A stretch of 64,000 nt of DNA from Bryoerythrophyllum caledonicum (GCA_963971425.1 OZ020514.1:25408602-25472601); one strand, 5' to 3'. Counted from the first letter of the stretch, positions 44,930 to 56,546 are shown. Notes: generated by a model from the letters alone, not told the origin. Program-made: numbers and translations.

Positions 44930-46084
44930 TTGCGCTGGGCCATTATCGGACCAATTAGGATGTTTTCTTCTTGTGCCGGTGACAATGGCATGCAAGACCG
45001 CCAAGGTGAACTGGCGCTTGGAATGGCTGTTCTGCTTTGCTATGCCGGCCATGGAGTTGTGGGACGCGCCATTGTTATTGAAGCAGCCCCCTCAGGGCGT
45101 TGGCATGGCGTTGACATCAACGTTTACATGCCTCAAATGTCTCTTCTCCGACCTGTGGAAATTTGTCCTACGGCTAGATGTCTTCTAATTCATCCAATTC
45201 AAGAGGGTGTTACTTTGTTGGCTGATTCAATCAGAAGAACTGTTCTTTGGGTGTCAACATGCGTTGTCCTTCCAGATGAGCCAGTATCGGTCGACCCAAA
45301 ACTTGATGGCAGTTCCGAATCTGCGGACTCTCGTCCGTTCTTTCCGCAAGAGGAATGGGTGGGGATGGTGGTGATACGCTATAATTGCAAAGGACTTCCG
45401 ATTGCAGCTGGTCGCATCAATTGCGCCCTACCTGCTGAGCCTTTCTAGGACAGTACATTGGGGGAGGGATATATTGTCACTGTCTTTGACGTATTCATCG
45501 GAGACCATAATGACATCATGAGCCATCAGAGGTGGGCCATTCTTGATTGTAGATTCGATGGGGGCCGTGGTCTTAGTGAGACAATGGACCACTTCATCCG
45601 ACTTCCTCCTAGTGTGGACCCCAACACTAGGAGGAAGTCGGATGACCGACGGGAGTATGGTAGAGCTGTGGGTGGGCAATTGCGTTACTTGGGAAATAAT
45701 AGGAAAAGAAAGTATGTGGCTCTGCTTGGACAAGATGTCTGCTCAACAGCATGGTACCAAATCCATGGTATTCCAAAGTCAACGTTTCACACCTATATCA
45801 ACGAGTACAAGGAGGACATCATTTTGTCAACGCACGAGAACAAAGGCGTCAAACGTCCGCGCCTTGGAACCGTGCAAGCCATGGGTACGATTTCGGCTAT
45901 CATAACTGAGAACGGTGATTACATGCCTCATCAGATGTGCATGACTATATCGGGGCGGATGGACACATCGAAGTTTCTACCCTCTGGGCATAGTTGAAAG
46001 AGGATCGAGGCTGACGCCATAGAGGTACTACTTGACCCAGTTCACCTCAATTCAGTCTTTGACTCATTCATGTGGGTGCTTTAG
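44930..46084 (+). pseudogene. DUF7869-like gene, N-terminal part
   Basis: One register from 44930 to 46084 is broken only by TAG 45446-45448 and TGA 45995-45997. It contains EEWVGMVVIRYNCKGLPIA, VALLGQDVCSTAWYQIHGI and GVKRPRLGTVQAMG, blocks shared with 51929-52779. The TAG aligns with Ser in that copy. After TGA the frame continues KRIEADAIEVLLDP until TAG 46082-46084, before the intronic P5 palindrome. The family is widespread in plants and animals and looks transposase-derived; that is recalled, not tested. Confidence 0.6.
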
Positions 46085-46282
46085 AGGATAGGTAGATCTT
46101 TCTATCTTACTCATGAGTTATTGTTTGGCTTTTATCACTTGTAAATGGCATCGATTCCATCTCCTAGTAGATAGGAAGATCTTTTGATCCCTTCACTGCC
46201 TACAATGACACGTTTCTTGATTTCTATTGTTGGGCTTTGCCTATAGACAAATCTACAGTATGGGTTGCCCATTGTTTTGCAG

Positions 46283-47219
46283 TCTGCTATGAGTAGAATC
46301 AAGAAGGAGTTCTTCAACAATGTTGCGGTTAAGCCTGTTGGGAGTTCCTTTGCCAAGTGCATCGTCTGCGACACTCTTCAACAGTTCATCAACAAATCAG
46401 TGAACGGCTCTGCCAAGTATGTATCATTTGTGAAACAACGGAGTCTTTATGTCCATCTTTACGTACGCCCACTATTCTACCAACTTGTGGCTAGGGGACT
46501 CAAATTACACAATCTCATCCGTAGGGGGATAGCTTTGTCGTCTTGAAGAACCTCACACTCGCGTTACGGGTAATTTTTTTCCTTACGAGCCGGCAAACTT
46601 GTTTTCTGAGGCTTTGCTAAAAGGAAAGTTTAGATGTAACCTTTTACCTACGGTGGTATCAAATCACTCAATTACAGTCGTCCCACATTCCAAAAATTTG
46701 TATTTGCAGCTGGACAACTCCGCAAATGACAACAAGAACGAGTTTCTCATGGTGTTCTTATTGATGTTGACTTATCGTAGGGTGTTCAAGGAAATCCAAG
46801 TTGGATTCTTACTAGTCAGCCACACGCAAGAGGATATCAATGCTTACTTTAGCCACTTATCCAAGGCCTTTACAAATCGGAATACTTATGTGGTAGCGGA
46901 CTTGATGAGGTCTATTATGGAATCACAAGAGATGGGCTTTATGCCCGAGTTTGTTCAGGAGGTTGCGGATTTCAAATCATTCGTCAAAGGCTTTCTATGT
47001 GACGGCCAAAATACACATACTGGTTTAGGAGGTATGCACCTTTTCAAATTCTACGTACATGACGATGGTTGGCCTGTCATGCACTACAAAGAGAACGCAG
47101 TTGATGCTCATTGGCTACCCGGAAACAGCTCTGGTCTACAGATTTGGAAGTCGGATGCCGACGGAAGTTCCAAGATACCTTCCGGCCTCCTAAAGCCAGT
47201 GCCTTTCAGGCAAGTGTGA
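46283..47219 (+). pseudogene. DUF7869-like gene, central RNase H-like part
   Basis: Acceptor TTTTGCAG ends at 46282. The first exon reads SAMSRIKKEFFNN and FAKCIVCDTLQQF; a register change near 46520 leads to VVLKNLTLALR and a GTAATT donor. After ACGAG the frame resumes at PANLFSEALLKGKF, then LYLQLDNSANDNKNEFL, RVFKEIQVGFLLVSHTQEDIN and GGMHLFKFYVHDDGWPV. LQLDN...N and the SHTQEDI box are what I associate with DUF7869 (usually GHTHEDID). The substituted first His and the frame break argue against normal activity. Confidence 0.6.
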
Positions 47220-47605
47220 GGAGACGAGGTTCCTTATCCAACAAGCAATCAAGAAAAGGCAATTGAGAAGGCAAAAGATAGGGTTTTCAAAGCAATTGAT
47301 AAGAGGTCCTTCATTAAATCAAGAATTCAAGGTTATATAAAATTCTGGGAAAAGGGGATGGAAAAATGTGAGGGCTTTCGACGTGCTTTTCCACCGTATA
47401 TTGCATACTGGAATGCAATTCTTGAAGAACTTGAGAACCTCTTCCTTCCACACCCCTGGCTTTGGTAGAAGGATTTTGGCCGATTCAAGATTGGAGTGCG
47501 ATAATTTTTGCTGCTTTGAGCCTTAATACTAGAGGAGATGTCACACCTAAAAATTAGGAGCCTAAACCTTTCTGTGGCCCACGTTCAAGCTGAACGAAGG
47601 TCGCT
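47220..47605 (+). pseudogene. DUF7869-like gene, helical linker
   Basis: After TGA at 47217-47219 the same gene continues as AIEKAKDRVFKAIDKR, SFIKSRIQGYIKFWEKG and FPPYIAYWNAILEEL before TAG near 47469. It matches the decayed copy at 35.0-35.2 kb. Confidence 0.5.
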
Positions 47606-48917
47606 TTGAATCCATGTCGAGACGTCGTTTCCAGATCTTGGGTCCTTCTCCGTCCATCTGACCCTGAGATTTATCCTGTCTGGTTAGGAAGAGCGCAATC
47701 AACAGTCAATAGAGTAGTTGGTGATGAGCAATATGGAATGTTTATTATCCAATTCTGGGAGCCAAGAAATGCGTTCAAGAACCACAAGAAGAAGTACGAG
47801 GATTGTTGGTCGGCGACGTGGGTTCCGGAGAAACGACGTCCGGTACACGTTCATGTTGATTCCGTCATATTTTCTTCTTGGTCAAGTACATTGAACCCTC
47901 AGACTCGAACAATTCCACGGAGGGACCGAATAGGAGCAATGACAAACCTTGAAGCTGCAAACGCGGCGGATCCTCGAGTTCAAAGACTAGACGACCTATT
48001 GATCTTCAGGCGATATCCTATATCGACCCTAAGTCTAGAAGATTGGAAGATCTATCGATCCCTCCTCTATCTGAATGTGTAAGATTTCACATCCTAGTAC
48101 ATACGATATTGAATCGCCTGTTGTTGTGATAAAAATTCTTTATTGAATCAATCCTCTTTGGAAAAGCCTTTTGTGCCTATTGGGACCGATTGTATGTTAC
48201 ATTTGTTGGGTGCTCTTGAGTGTAGGAGATAGGAAGATCTATCGATTGCACCTATACCAGCATGTGTCTCATTTGCGTATTTTAATACATTCGGTTATGA
48301 ATTTGCCTGTTGTTGTCATGAATTGTCTTCAGTGAATTAGTCCAAGAGATAGGAAGATCTATCTATCCCTCCTATATCTACATGTGTTAGATTTTCACAT
48401 CTCAATTTATTCTATTATTGATTTGCCTCTTGTTGTCATGATTTATCTTTAATGTCTTGGCCTTTTTCTAAATTGCTTGTTGTGTCTATTGGATCCGACT
48501 GTATGCTACATTTTTTTCCTACTGGATTGTTCTCACATGTACTACTAGCATGTCCCCCTTGATCCGCTTTGGAACATCATCAGTTTTTTTGTAAAGGATC
48601 CATTCACCCTTATTTATCATCAGTTATTCTTTCCTCATACTTTTGAGGGATTCACTTCCAAGTTCTCTAGGTACACTTGGTCACATCGAAAGATCCTCCT
48701 ATTTGTTTTTGCAAGTGCACATGGTACCATTTCACACCCATTAATGTTTCCAACGCTTCTTCCATAAAGCTCCTTCTTTTTAGAAGAATTTCACGATCTT
48801 CAATTTCTTCGATAGATCTCCCAATGCACATTGGAGCCGTATTTTTTGCACATTCTCTTGATGACTAAATCTGGACTTTGACCATTTTGGACTTTTCAAA
48901 GTCTAGATTTAGTTAAA
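47599..48917 (+). repeat. 1.3-kb segment duplicated at 5512-6835
   Basis: Parent-like copy of the 5.5-kb segment. It comprises the last coding exon (47606-48082) and the 3' flank with P5 palindromes at about 48041, 48229 and 48348. Confidence 0.9.
47606..48082 (+). CDS. DUF7869-like gene, C-terminal exon
   Basis: A 158-codon open frame with SWVLLRPSDPEIYPVWLGRA, YGMFIIQFWEPRNAFKNHKK, CWSATWVPEKRRP and a C-terminal TLSLEDWKIYRSLLYLNV. The block order parallels the decayed copy at 35.45-35.6 kb, where it follows the same upstream parts. It is nearly identical to the orphan exon at 5.5 kb. Confidence 0.6.
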   Translation: MNPCRDVVSRSWVLLRPSDPEIYPVWLGRAQSTVNRVVGDEQYGMFIIQFWEPRNAFKNHKKKYEDCWSATWVPEKRRPVHVHVDSVIFSSWSSTLNPQTRTIPRRDRIGAMTNLEAANAADPRVQRLDDLLIFRRYPISTLSLEDWKIYRSLLYLNV

Positions 48918-49249
48918 TATGGCATATATGTAAGTTTTTTTCTTTTCCAATATTCCTTTCTTTTCTCACTTTCATTTCCAAAAGAATGTTCTTATTTTTT
49001 CCAATCTTCTACTTGTAGTTTCATTTTCCCTCTATATATACATTCTACTCTGTCCAATTTTTGAGATTTTCCTTTTGCTCCATACCTACGTCGTATTATT
49101 CCCAATCTCTTTCTTGCAAATTCTTGTTTTTCCACACGCACTCAACCTTTCTTTACTTTGATGCTTAAGATGTTCACAATATCATTTTTATGGTATCATA
49201 CGCTAATTGTCCACAAGTAAAAAACTTTATGTTCCACTATTTACTAGAA

Positions 49250-49605
49250 TTGACATTTAGTGTAGTAGTTGACATTTAGTGTATTATGGTTTTGTCACTA
49301 CACTTATTGTAAATTTTACAACTAGTGTATGGGTTCGTATTAAGTGTCCACTACACTTGAAGCCATCTTGTGTATAGTGGAGCTAAAGAGTGCATTTTTG
49401 CTTTCTAATCCACTCCATTTAGTGATGGTGCACAATTTAGCTCTAGTGGAGCTAAACTGTGCGTACTGTCTTTTTAGTTCACTGCACCTAGTGATGGGGC
49501 TCACTTTTGCACTACTGGAGCTAAAGTGTGTGCACACACTCCTTTTAGTTCATTGCATGTAGTGATGGAGCACACCTCCGCTAAAAACCGAGCTAATGTG
49601 TGTGC
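49250..49605. repeat. Transposon-end-like motifs and P6-type hairpins
   Basis: 49254-49290 has two copies of GACATTTAGTGTA, close to the inner end of the terminal repeat of the 7.1-kb element. From 49375 to 49605 four units of about 60 bp carry (TTTAGCTC)...GAGCTAAA pairs, for example around 49438-49462. The same kind of hairpin follows the other copy of the 1.3-kb duplication at 6.86 kb. Confidence 0.65.
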
Positions 49606-50940
49606 AATGTGTATTTCCACTTCTTCAAACAATCATTTTAAACTCCCTACTTCTTTTGATGGTTCGGTATTTCACAAGGTGAAATACAAATCTTTTGAAT
49701 TTTAAAAGGATTTTCAAAATATGTGGACCTAAATCTCCAATAATCATATTAAAAAGCAAAAAAATATGACAATCTCTTAGTCTTCACTGGATATGAAGTC
49801 TAAGTATTCTTGGTACCCTAAACCAAAAATATGTGACAATGTGTGAGAATGTATGAATTGGGATATAATCTTATTTTTCACTAGAAAAATAACATGTTTT
49901 TCCACAATATTAATTGTTCTAATATTAGTTCTATGTATTGAAAATATCACATTCCATAGTGTGTCATAGCAAAAGGTTTTTAAGTTGCCGGACATGCCGG
50001 CAATCGAGAAGTTTCTCTTTTGGCTAGCATAACTTTTATTGAAGACGTTCAATGAGAAAATAATTTACTTAGTAATATGCCTCATGTCTTCTATCATCCT
50101 TCTACAAAATTTTGAGAATTTAAAATATAATTTGCAACCACAAGAACGTGCTCAAAAACTTATTATTCTTTTATTGCATGTATAAACAAATCCAAAATTA
50201 CTTACATTACGAACATTAAATCATGCTTGATGGACTAAATGTATGTTTCTTCTTTGTATTAGTTATATTTTATATTTTGATTATCCTTTTTTTGTCATGA
50301 AGAGGTCATTCCATTTCTTGTTTAAATCTTTTAATATTGTTCCACTCTCTATTTTTTACAAATGACAAAGTCTTTAATTTCACGTCAAAACATAAAATAA
50401 ACTTCGTATTGTCAAGAATTCCTCCATCTTTCATGTCATGCTTAGATTGTTACACCCTAATCTCATGATAATACAATGTGAACTCAAGAATAAGATAGTT
50501 TAATTTAACCATTAGTTTGCGCACATTTTCAGTCTTTGAGTACTTAGTGGATAGTAATTAATTTCAATTCCAAATCCAGACCATGGGAAGACTAGGATTT
50601 TTGCAAAAGAATGAACATTCTAAAATGATTACAAAATAGTAAACATTATTCACTTTTTGAAAACCCCCAAAAAGCGATGTCCAAAGCATGTTTGAATACA
50701 TACTTTTTTGCTCAAAATACATGTGCACTTATAATTTGTTTTTTGTTTTTCTAATGCTAATCCTTCGTTGAGGTCTTTGCTTTCAACTTTATAAATAAGT
50801 CCTATTTGGATTGTAAGACAAATTCATTCTAATCATCTCAATATCTTCTCTACATTTCCTCATATCCTAGTTAAATTCTCAATATCCGAAATACTCAAAG
50901 TATTAGTAAATTGAAATGAAATATCATCACAAGGATAATA
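49606..50940. other. AT-rich spacer, no gene seen
   Basis: Only short frames and no clear repeats. Confidence 0.5.
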
Positions 50941-50944
50941 CCTA

Positions 50945-51075
50945 AACCAAGGGCCCCAAACCCTGAGCCCTAAACTTGAACCTAAATTCTAGACTCTAAA
51001 TCCTAAACCCTAAATCCTAAACCTCAAACCCTAAATCCTAACCCTAATCCTAACCCTGAGCGTTACCGTAACCCT
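50945..51075. repeat. Interstitial telomere-like tract
   Basis: About a dozen imperfect CCCTAAA/CCTAAAC units (for example AAACCCTAAATCCTAACCC), the complement of TTTAGGG. Confidence 0.8.
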
Positions 51076-51289
51076 TAATCCCACAATTATGTGTATACTG
51101 GTCGCATGTGCGAGTATATTCGAGGTATGTACTCTTTCGAATTGAATCTACCGAGTAAGAGTTGATTCAGTTTCCCGCCGCGATTTCAAATTTTCACTTT
51201 TTAAGGGGCTGTGGAAAAGTTTCCTCCCGCCAATTCTTAAATTGTAGCCCGCAATTGAAACGGTCGTGTGTCCGTGATTGACCTCGGCG

Positions 51290-51643
51290 AACTTCGCCTA
51301 GTTTCTTCATTTCTTTCCTTCTTTACTTCTTTCCTTCTTTACTTGAGCTAATTTGGCTTTCTTCATTTCTTCATTTCTTTCATTTCTCCATTTCTCCATT
51401 TCTCCATTTCTCCATTTCTTCATTTCTTTCCTTCATTTCTTTCCTTCTTTACTTGAGCTAAATTGGCTTTCTTTCCTTCTTTCCTTCTTTACTTGAGCTA
51501 AATTGTCATACCATATCACCATCAACAGTTTAGCTCGACTCAAGCTAAACTGTCATATCTTATTTTCTACGATAGTTTAGCTCGACTCGAGCTAAATTGT
51601 CATACCGTTTGTAGTCAACTTTTTAGCTCGGATCGAGCTAAAA
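51290..51643. repeat. Pyrimidine-rich repeats and P6 palindrome array
   Basis: 51290-51500 is built of TTTCTTCATTTC, CTTCTTTCC and ACTTGAGCTAA units. It leads into three clear palindromes at 51528-51550, 51575-51597 and 51621-51643, with 46-47-bp spacing and core TTTAGCTCGACTCGAGCTAA. The array lies about 290 bp 5' of the ATG at 51929. Confidence 0.85.
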
Positions 51644-51928
51644 TGTCATTGTCAAGGGGGTGATTATTTCAGAATCGCATTAAAAGCGTTGACATGAAAT
51701 TGTATTCTTCGGATATATACCATTTGAGTTTTCCTCGAGTCAAGCTAAGATTCCTTATTCTACAATGTCAATTCTGTTAAATGAAAGTCCTTATTCCAAG
51801 GGCCAGACCTTACCGAGTCAAGCTAAATTACCCACTTCATATGCTTCTTCATTGATTTCCATTCCTTCAAGGTATTCACCCATACTTATTGGAAGGATTA
51901 TCTAATATTTTTCTTATTGGAATGCAAG

Positions 51929-53032
51929 ATGTCCTCCTCGGACGATGACGTTGTTTATGTTGACGCTCCCATGAACCCCGACCATCCTGACTTTGATGTA
52001 ATTCCTCGCCGTCTCTGGGTCGGGATGATTGTTTCGCTTCACAATGTTTCGGGTGTTCGCATTGCGAAGGGGTTGATTTGCAATGTCCGGTCCAGTGCAA
52101 TTCTAGGTTCTTCTGGTCCTCTTGGAGATTCTAATGTTGTAGTACAGGTGTCCAATACTTTTGTTGAGGAGGAAGCTCCTGATGAAAGGAGGTACTCATT
52201 TAAGTCATGGCCAATTCAACAAGTCTTTTAAAATAATGTGAGTCTCTTCCATCATTGTCTTTGGGATGTTTACAATGTCTGGTTGGTTGAGCGTAATAGA
52301 CCTCATAAAACAATTCCTCTAGGAATACACGTCCAACAGTGTCTAGGAATGTTGAATTCCTCATGACCCCTCATTCCATTAACGAAGTTGCGAGCAATAG
52401 TTGTTACATTCAAAATTATGTTCAACACTACCCTAGAGATAAAATAAAAGTCCTCCGGACGCGCTTGTACAGTGAGACCGTCGTGCAGTTTAGAAATCAT
52501 ATCAAACTCGACGTTTACAGATAGTTTCATAGAAACGCTGCGGGCAGAAAGGTTGTGACTCTAGAGGGTATGGACGTTTGTGCCCATGCCTGGATGAAAA
52601 TCATGGGTGTAAGTTTGAGTACCTTCTGTGAGAATGCAAAGGACGTTGCCGCTGGTCATGCGGCTCAACACCACGGGAATACCGGTTTGCGTAAGCCTAG
52701 AGGTCATACGGTTGTGGCTATTGCCGCACTTGGAGCCATCCTTAATAGAGATGCAGACTATAAACGGATATTTAACTAAATGTGGAAAAAAAAATTCCAG
52801 AAATAAGAGTGGCGATAACATTTCATCGGCGGACAACTGACTCATGAAAATGGGCTTCACCCATTCTAGAGAGGGTTTAGGCCGAAAATGTTGCCAGACC
52901 GTTGTTGTAGTTCGGAAAATCTACCACTGTCGTAGATTCCAGTGGCGCCCGATGGATGAGGGTGTTGTTATCAAATTCCAGATCATACATACCGGTTTAG
53001 AAAGTTTAAAGAACGACGACAATATTATTTGA
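51929..53032 (+). pseudogene. DUF7869-like gene, N-terminal part only
   Basis: AATGCAAG precedes ATG at 51929. The first exon is open to 52231: an acidic start (SSSDDDVVYVD), then RRLWVGMIVSLHNVSGVRIA, like EEWVGMVVIRYNCKGLPIA of the 45-kb gene. 52520-52779 reads VVTLEGMDVCAHAWMKIMGV and GLRKPRGHTVVAIAALGAIL, like VALLGQDVCSTAWYQIHGI and VKRPRLGTVQAMG. The connecting part (52.25-52.5 kb) has stops. The RNase H-like and C-terminal blocks are absent before the P3 palindromes begin at 53054, so the gene is truncated. Confidence 0.6.
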
Positions 53033-53053
53033 AAAATCACAGTATGTGATTGT

Positions 53054-53523
53054 CGGCTTACAGCCAATCAAAGACAAGGACAACATACCGCATCAATTTG
53101 CTTAAACCTTTTCTACGGTAACAAATAAATCGAAGGAAATATAAACGGAAAAAATTGCCGAAGATAAAAGATATGCGGGAGGAATTGTCGAACATGGGTT
53201 CTGAGTATGGCGTCGAAAACATTGAACGGCAGTGGCAAGACAACGAAGATGCAGCCAGAGAACATGAACACATAAATTAATCGGAGGATAAGTACTATGT
53301 TGGTTGCCCGCCGACTAACAAAATAGACCTGGTAGAGAAAACAATGTCTTTTATAAATCACTAATTCTACTAAAAAAAACCTCTTAGTCTATCCAACAAG
53401 ATAAGTTCTAGAACAGTTTGAATATAAAGAACATGTGATATAGAAAGCGCTAGGAATTGTCAGTATGACATCAGAAGATTCAAAGGTAATATGCTCAACA
53501 AACAATAGTCGGCGGGCCGCCGA
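53054..53523. repeat. P3 palindromes beyond the 3' end of composite locus 2
   Basis: Weak copy at 53054-53070, better copy at 53299-53315 (GTTGGTTGCCCGCCGAC), and perfect-arm copy TCGGCGGGCCGCCGA at 53509-53523, only 15 bp after the last coding frame of the locus. Confidence 0.8.
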
Positions 53524-53537
53524 TGGAAAAAGACCTA

Positions 53538-54188
53538 TCATTCAACTTCCGACCATCTGACGACGGCTCGCCCATACTTGCGCGCATGCGTAACCGCCCA
53601 ATGCGCCTGCCCCACGCGTTCAACCTGCGTCATAAATTCAGGGACGGATGAAAATCTATGGAGGGGGAAGATGAGCGGAATGATGACGGTCGCCATATTC
53701 GGGATTACTCCATCTTCGGTTGGAGAGGTCAAATGACCACGGAACGGCCAGGGGGTATAGCACATCCAGCCAGGATAACGTCGGAGCGATTTGGGATCTA
53801 CGTCGACAAACAATACTTGGTGGGGCTTGCAGACTCGTCTAGATTGCTTCTTCTTGTTGAGCGTGTACGGCGTTTTGTAGCTCCAAGGAAACCTGGAACT
53901 ATCAGCTAAGTCACTTTTGCTATAAACAAACGACAAACATTGAAAGACTCCTTCTGAAAGAATATGCAACAAGAGCGGCTTTAACTTGTTTAGAGGCATC
54001 GTTGACCACAACCCGATGTTGAAGCGTGGAAGTAACATTTCGAATAGTTTTTTAGGCCCGGCCTCCGGACAACATTCCCATGAGGGAAATGAGAAGATAT
54101 CGGCTTGCAAGGGTCCACATAGCAAAGAAGACCATTGACGCATAGTACAATACATTTTTGAATCGGTGATGGAGGAGCGTGCAGGCAT
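53538..54188 (-). CDS. NIF-like domain 4, composite locus 2
   Basis: A 216-codon open frame that ends in TGA at 53538. FEMLLPRFNIGLWS, FVYSKSDLADS, VLFVDVDPKSL and ATVIIPLIFPLHRFSSVPEF match the second NIF-like domain of locus 1 (9357-9983). The N-terminal DxD block seems to be missing or in a short upstream exon. The acceptor is CATTTCAG before ATG 54188 or TTTTCCAG 23 bp further up. A P3 palindrome lies in the upstream intron at 54273-54289. Confidence 0.55.
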   Translation of the reverse strand: MPARSSITDSKMYCTMRQWSSLLCGPLQADIFSFPSWECCPEAGPKKLFEMLLPRFNIGLWSTMPLNKLKPLLLHILSEGVFQCLSFVYSKSDLADSSRFPWSYKTPYTLNKKKQSRRVCKPHQVLFVDVDPKSLRRYPGWMCYTPWPFRGHLTSPTEDGVIPNMATVIIPLIFPLHRFSSVPEFMTQVERVGQAHWAVTHARKYGRAVVRWSEVE

Positions 54189-54272
54189 CTGAAATGGAAG
54201 GATGTTCCCTGGAAAATGTTAAAGAAACATTGTCATGATGCAAACTACAGGTGGAAGTGAGAAGTTAAACAC

Positions 54273-54289
54273 GTCGGCGGGCCGCCGAC
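54273..54289. repeat. Perfect-arm P3 palindrome
   Basis: GTCGGCGGGCCGCCGAC in the gap between NIF-like domains 3 and 4. Confidence 0.9.
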
Positions 54290-54561
54290 AAAGGAAACTA
54301 CAACAAGTAGATGGATAAGAAACAAACCAATCAAATGAAATATGCGAGGAATATAAAACAGAGAAAAGTAGTTCAACAAAATTTGAGATGAATATATAAA
54401 AGTAATTACATGAAATTGTCTATAACATTCATCAGTGTATTACGATGGGCTAGAGTCCAGTGAATTTAAGTGAGTGCCCTTTCGAGAGGCCCTTTGAGAA
54501 AATATGGCTCTCTAAGGTGAGGGAGTGACTGTCAACTTGGCCATTACTTCATCTAGACAAC

Positions 54562-55533
54562 CTAGCTTGTCGTAGCCCTCTTGGTAAGAAGAGAGGACTT
54601 CTCGGTATCTGTTGTGGATAGCTGTTCCCGGAAAAATACAATGCTGACCAAATCAGAGTTCAGCCTGCAGTAATCCTGGACGCTGAATCTGGACTCGAGT
54701 AGTCCCTAGAGCCAGGGAATCAACATACTTTGAAGATACGTATGTCCTCCAGGCAGTGTGTGTTCCGGGGGAGAGTATGTAAATATTGAAGGATGCACTG
54801 CATTAAAAGGATCATTTATGATATTATGGAGGGGGTAATGATCGATCAAAAGTGTGTTCCGTTCATTTGCGTCTGGCTCAATAAGATAGCGTCTATCTTA
54901 AAAATGACGAGCAAGCCGCTTCAGCAGCATGTAGCACTTCATTGTTTTGGGATTCGTCCAGGCAGATATATCACAAAACCCGTTAGTCATCTCTCGGACG
55001 TCCTTATGTAGGTCAGGGTACACCTCGCGCAAATAACCCATGTGTCTGATCATGGGTTGATATTTCTCGGCAGACCAGAATGCCAATCCAAAGTTGGACT
55101 GGCAGAGCGTCAGAAACTCAAGAAGACCCAACTTAGGTTTTTGATGAAAATGGGGCTTCTTATCTCTTCCCGGATAACCATATCGTTCAGCCATTAGAAG
55201 CCCTCTAACTTCTAGGACGAGATAGTATCTTGAAGGACCCACCTGAATGTTCCTTGGAACAACTTCGGAGCTCACACTAGCAGCCGGGTATGAGGTAGAT
55301 GTAGCTGTCGGCGGCCCGCCGACTACTCCGACCGCCCCAGGCCAAGCTTTGTCAGAGACAAAGGCTTGGCTGTCGCCTTCTCGGTTGATACCGTGGTCCG
55401 CGACGGATTCGAGAGGAACACGGTGGACACATTCGGGCCCTACCTCGTCCATCGGTGATGATGCAAAGTCTCGATCGTTAGCTTCCGTACAGAAGAAGTG
55501 GGAAGGACGAATGTCGGGGAGGGAAGCCGTTGA
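54562..55533 (-). pseudogene. NIF-like domain 3, composite locus 2, nonsense codons
   Basis: One register carries YYLVLEVRGLLMAERYG (catalytic DxDxT replaced by EVRGL), KPKLGLLEFLTLCQSNFGLAF, then TAA at 54898-54900, then NERNTLLIDHYPLHNII and DPFNAVHPSIF. TAG at 54706-54708 follows PWL, and GLLESRFSV then matches GLLESGLPV of domain 2. It ends at TAG 54562. No indel is needed to follow the homology. Upstream, another TAG (55534-55536) closes the frame. A P3 palindrome at 55307-55323 lies inside the frame and is translated as VGGPPTA. Confidence 0.6.
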
Positions 55534-55826
55534 CTACCAGCCATCGATCGGGTGACGACTCGGTCTCTCCGGTGAGCTGTCATCGAGTATTATAATAACC
55601 GGATTTTTTGAAATCGAAACAAGCTCCTCAATCTCCTCAAGAGGACAGTCCACTTGAATGAAAAAGTCAATTCAAATGCATACAATAAGTGATGAGCCAT
55701 GTGCAAGGGAGACTGTAATTATTGAGAGGAATTTTATTTCGAAGAGAAATGGTGTTACAGACATGAATGTCAAAGCCTGACAAAATTGGGCGATTTTGGC
55801 GTGGGCTGCCCGCCGGCGCCGAATTA

Positions 55827-56546
55827 CTATGCAACGATACAAGGGGGACGCCTACTGCTTGGGTACGCCAAAACAAAGTCCTCCCATTGTGGGTCACCGG
55901 GGGAGAGTCGAGGGCATCCAGAGCCTGGATTCCTCCGAATACATTTGGGTACAGGCAAGCCTGACTCTAACAAACCGGAAAGGTACTTAACGACCCTGGG
56001 AAGAACGACGTTCTTGTCCAACTCCGTTGACTCTTGGGTTAATGTCATCAGATGCATGACATTCAGAGGATTATTCTCGACATTCCTGATAGGACAGTCG
56101 TCAAGCAAAAGGGTGTTCTGACTATTCGCGCCAGATCCTAACATTGCCTTTCGGTTCAAAAACAAAGTAGACAGTCTCATGAGGAATACGTTCCGAGTTC
56201 CTACCAGTTTCTTAGCTACATCACAGTAGGAATTATTGTACACGTGTCTGACTACTTTAAGAATAGGGTAGTGGCCTCTGAGGGCTATCAATTAGGCAGC
56301 GAGTTTAGGCTGACTTTCGCTACTCCAAAGCACAACTGTGAAGTTATCCACTCAGAAGTTGATAAACTCAGCCAACTTCGGCCTGAATTTGGTATGCCAC
56401 TTTCTGTCCCTGCCTATATTCTGTGCGATCAACAAACCATTTACACCTAGGACAATGAAGTAGTCATTGACCTTCACAGTTGGCAGCTCAGGATGCTTCT
56501 GGATGGATTCTCCCCCCGCTTGAGACCCTGCCACAATGTGGAGCAC
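55827..56546 (-). pseudogene. NIF-like domain 2, composite locus 2, two nonsense codons
   Basis: Acceptor GCCTCCAG precedes 56546. The frame reads YFIVLGVNGLLIAQNIG (DxD replaced by GVNG), KFRPKLAEFINF, TGA (56352-56354, where domain 1 has Cys), VDNFTVVLWSS, TAA (56292-56294, where domain 1 has Glu), HVYNNSYCDVAKKLVGTRN, NTLLLDDCPIRNV and LSPGDPQWEDFVLAYPSSRR, ending in TAG-TAA at 55827. The block order equals that of domain 1, and both end shortly after SYPSNRR/AYPSSRR, so this TAG is probably a true terminus. Confidence 0.65.
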
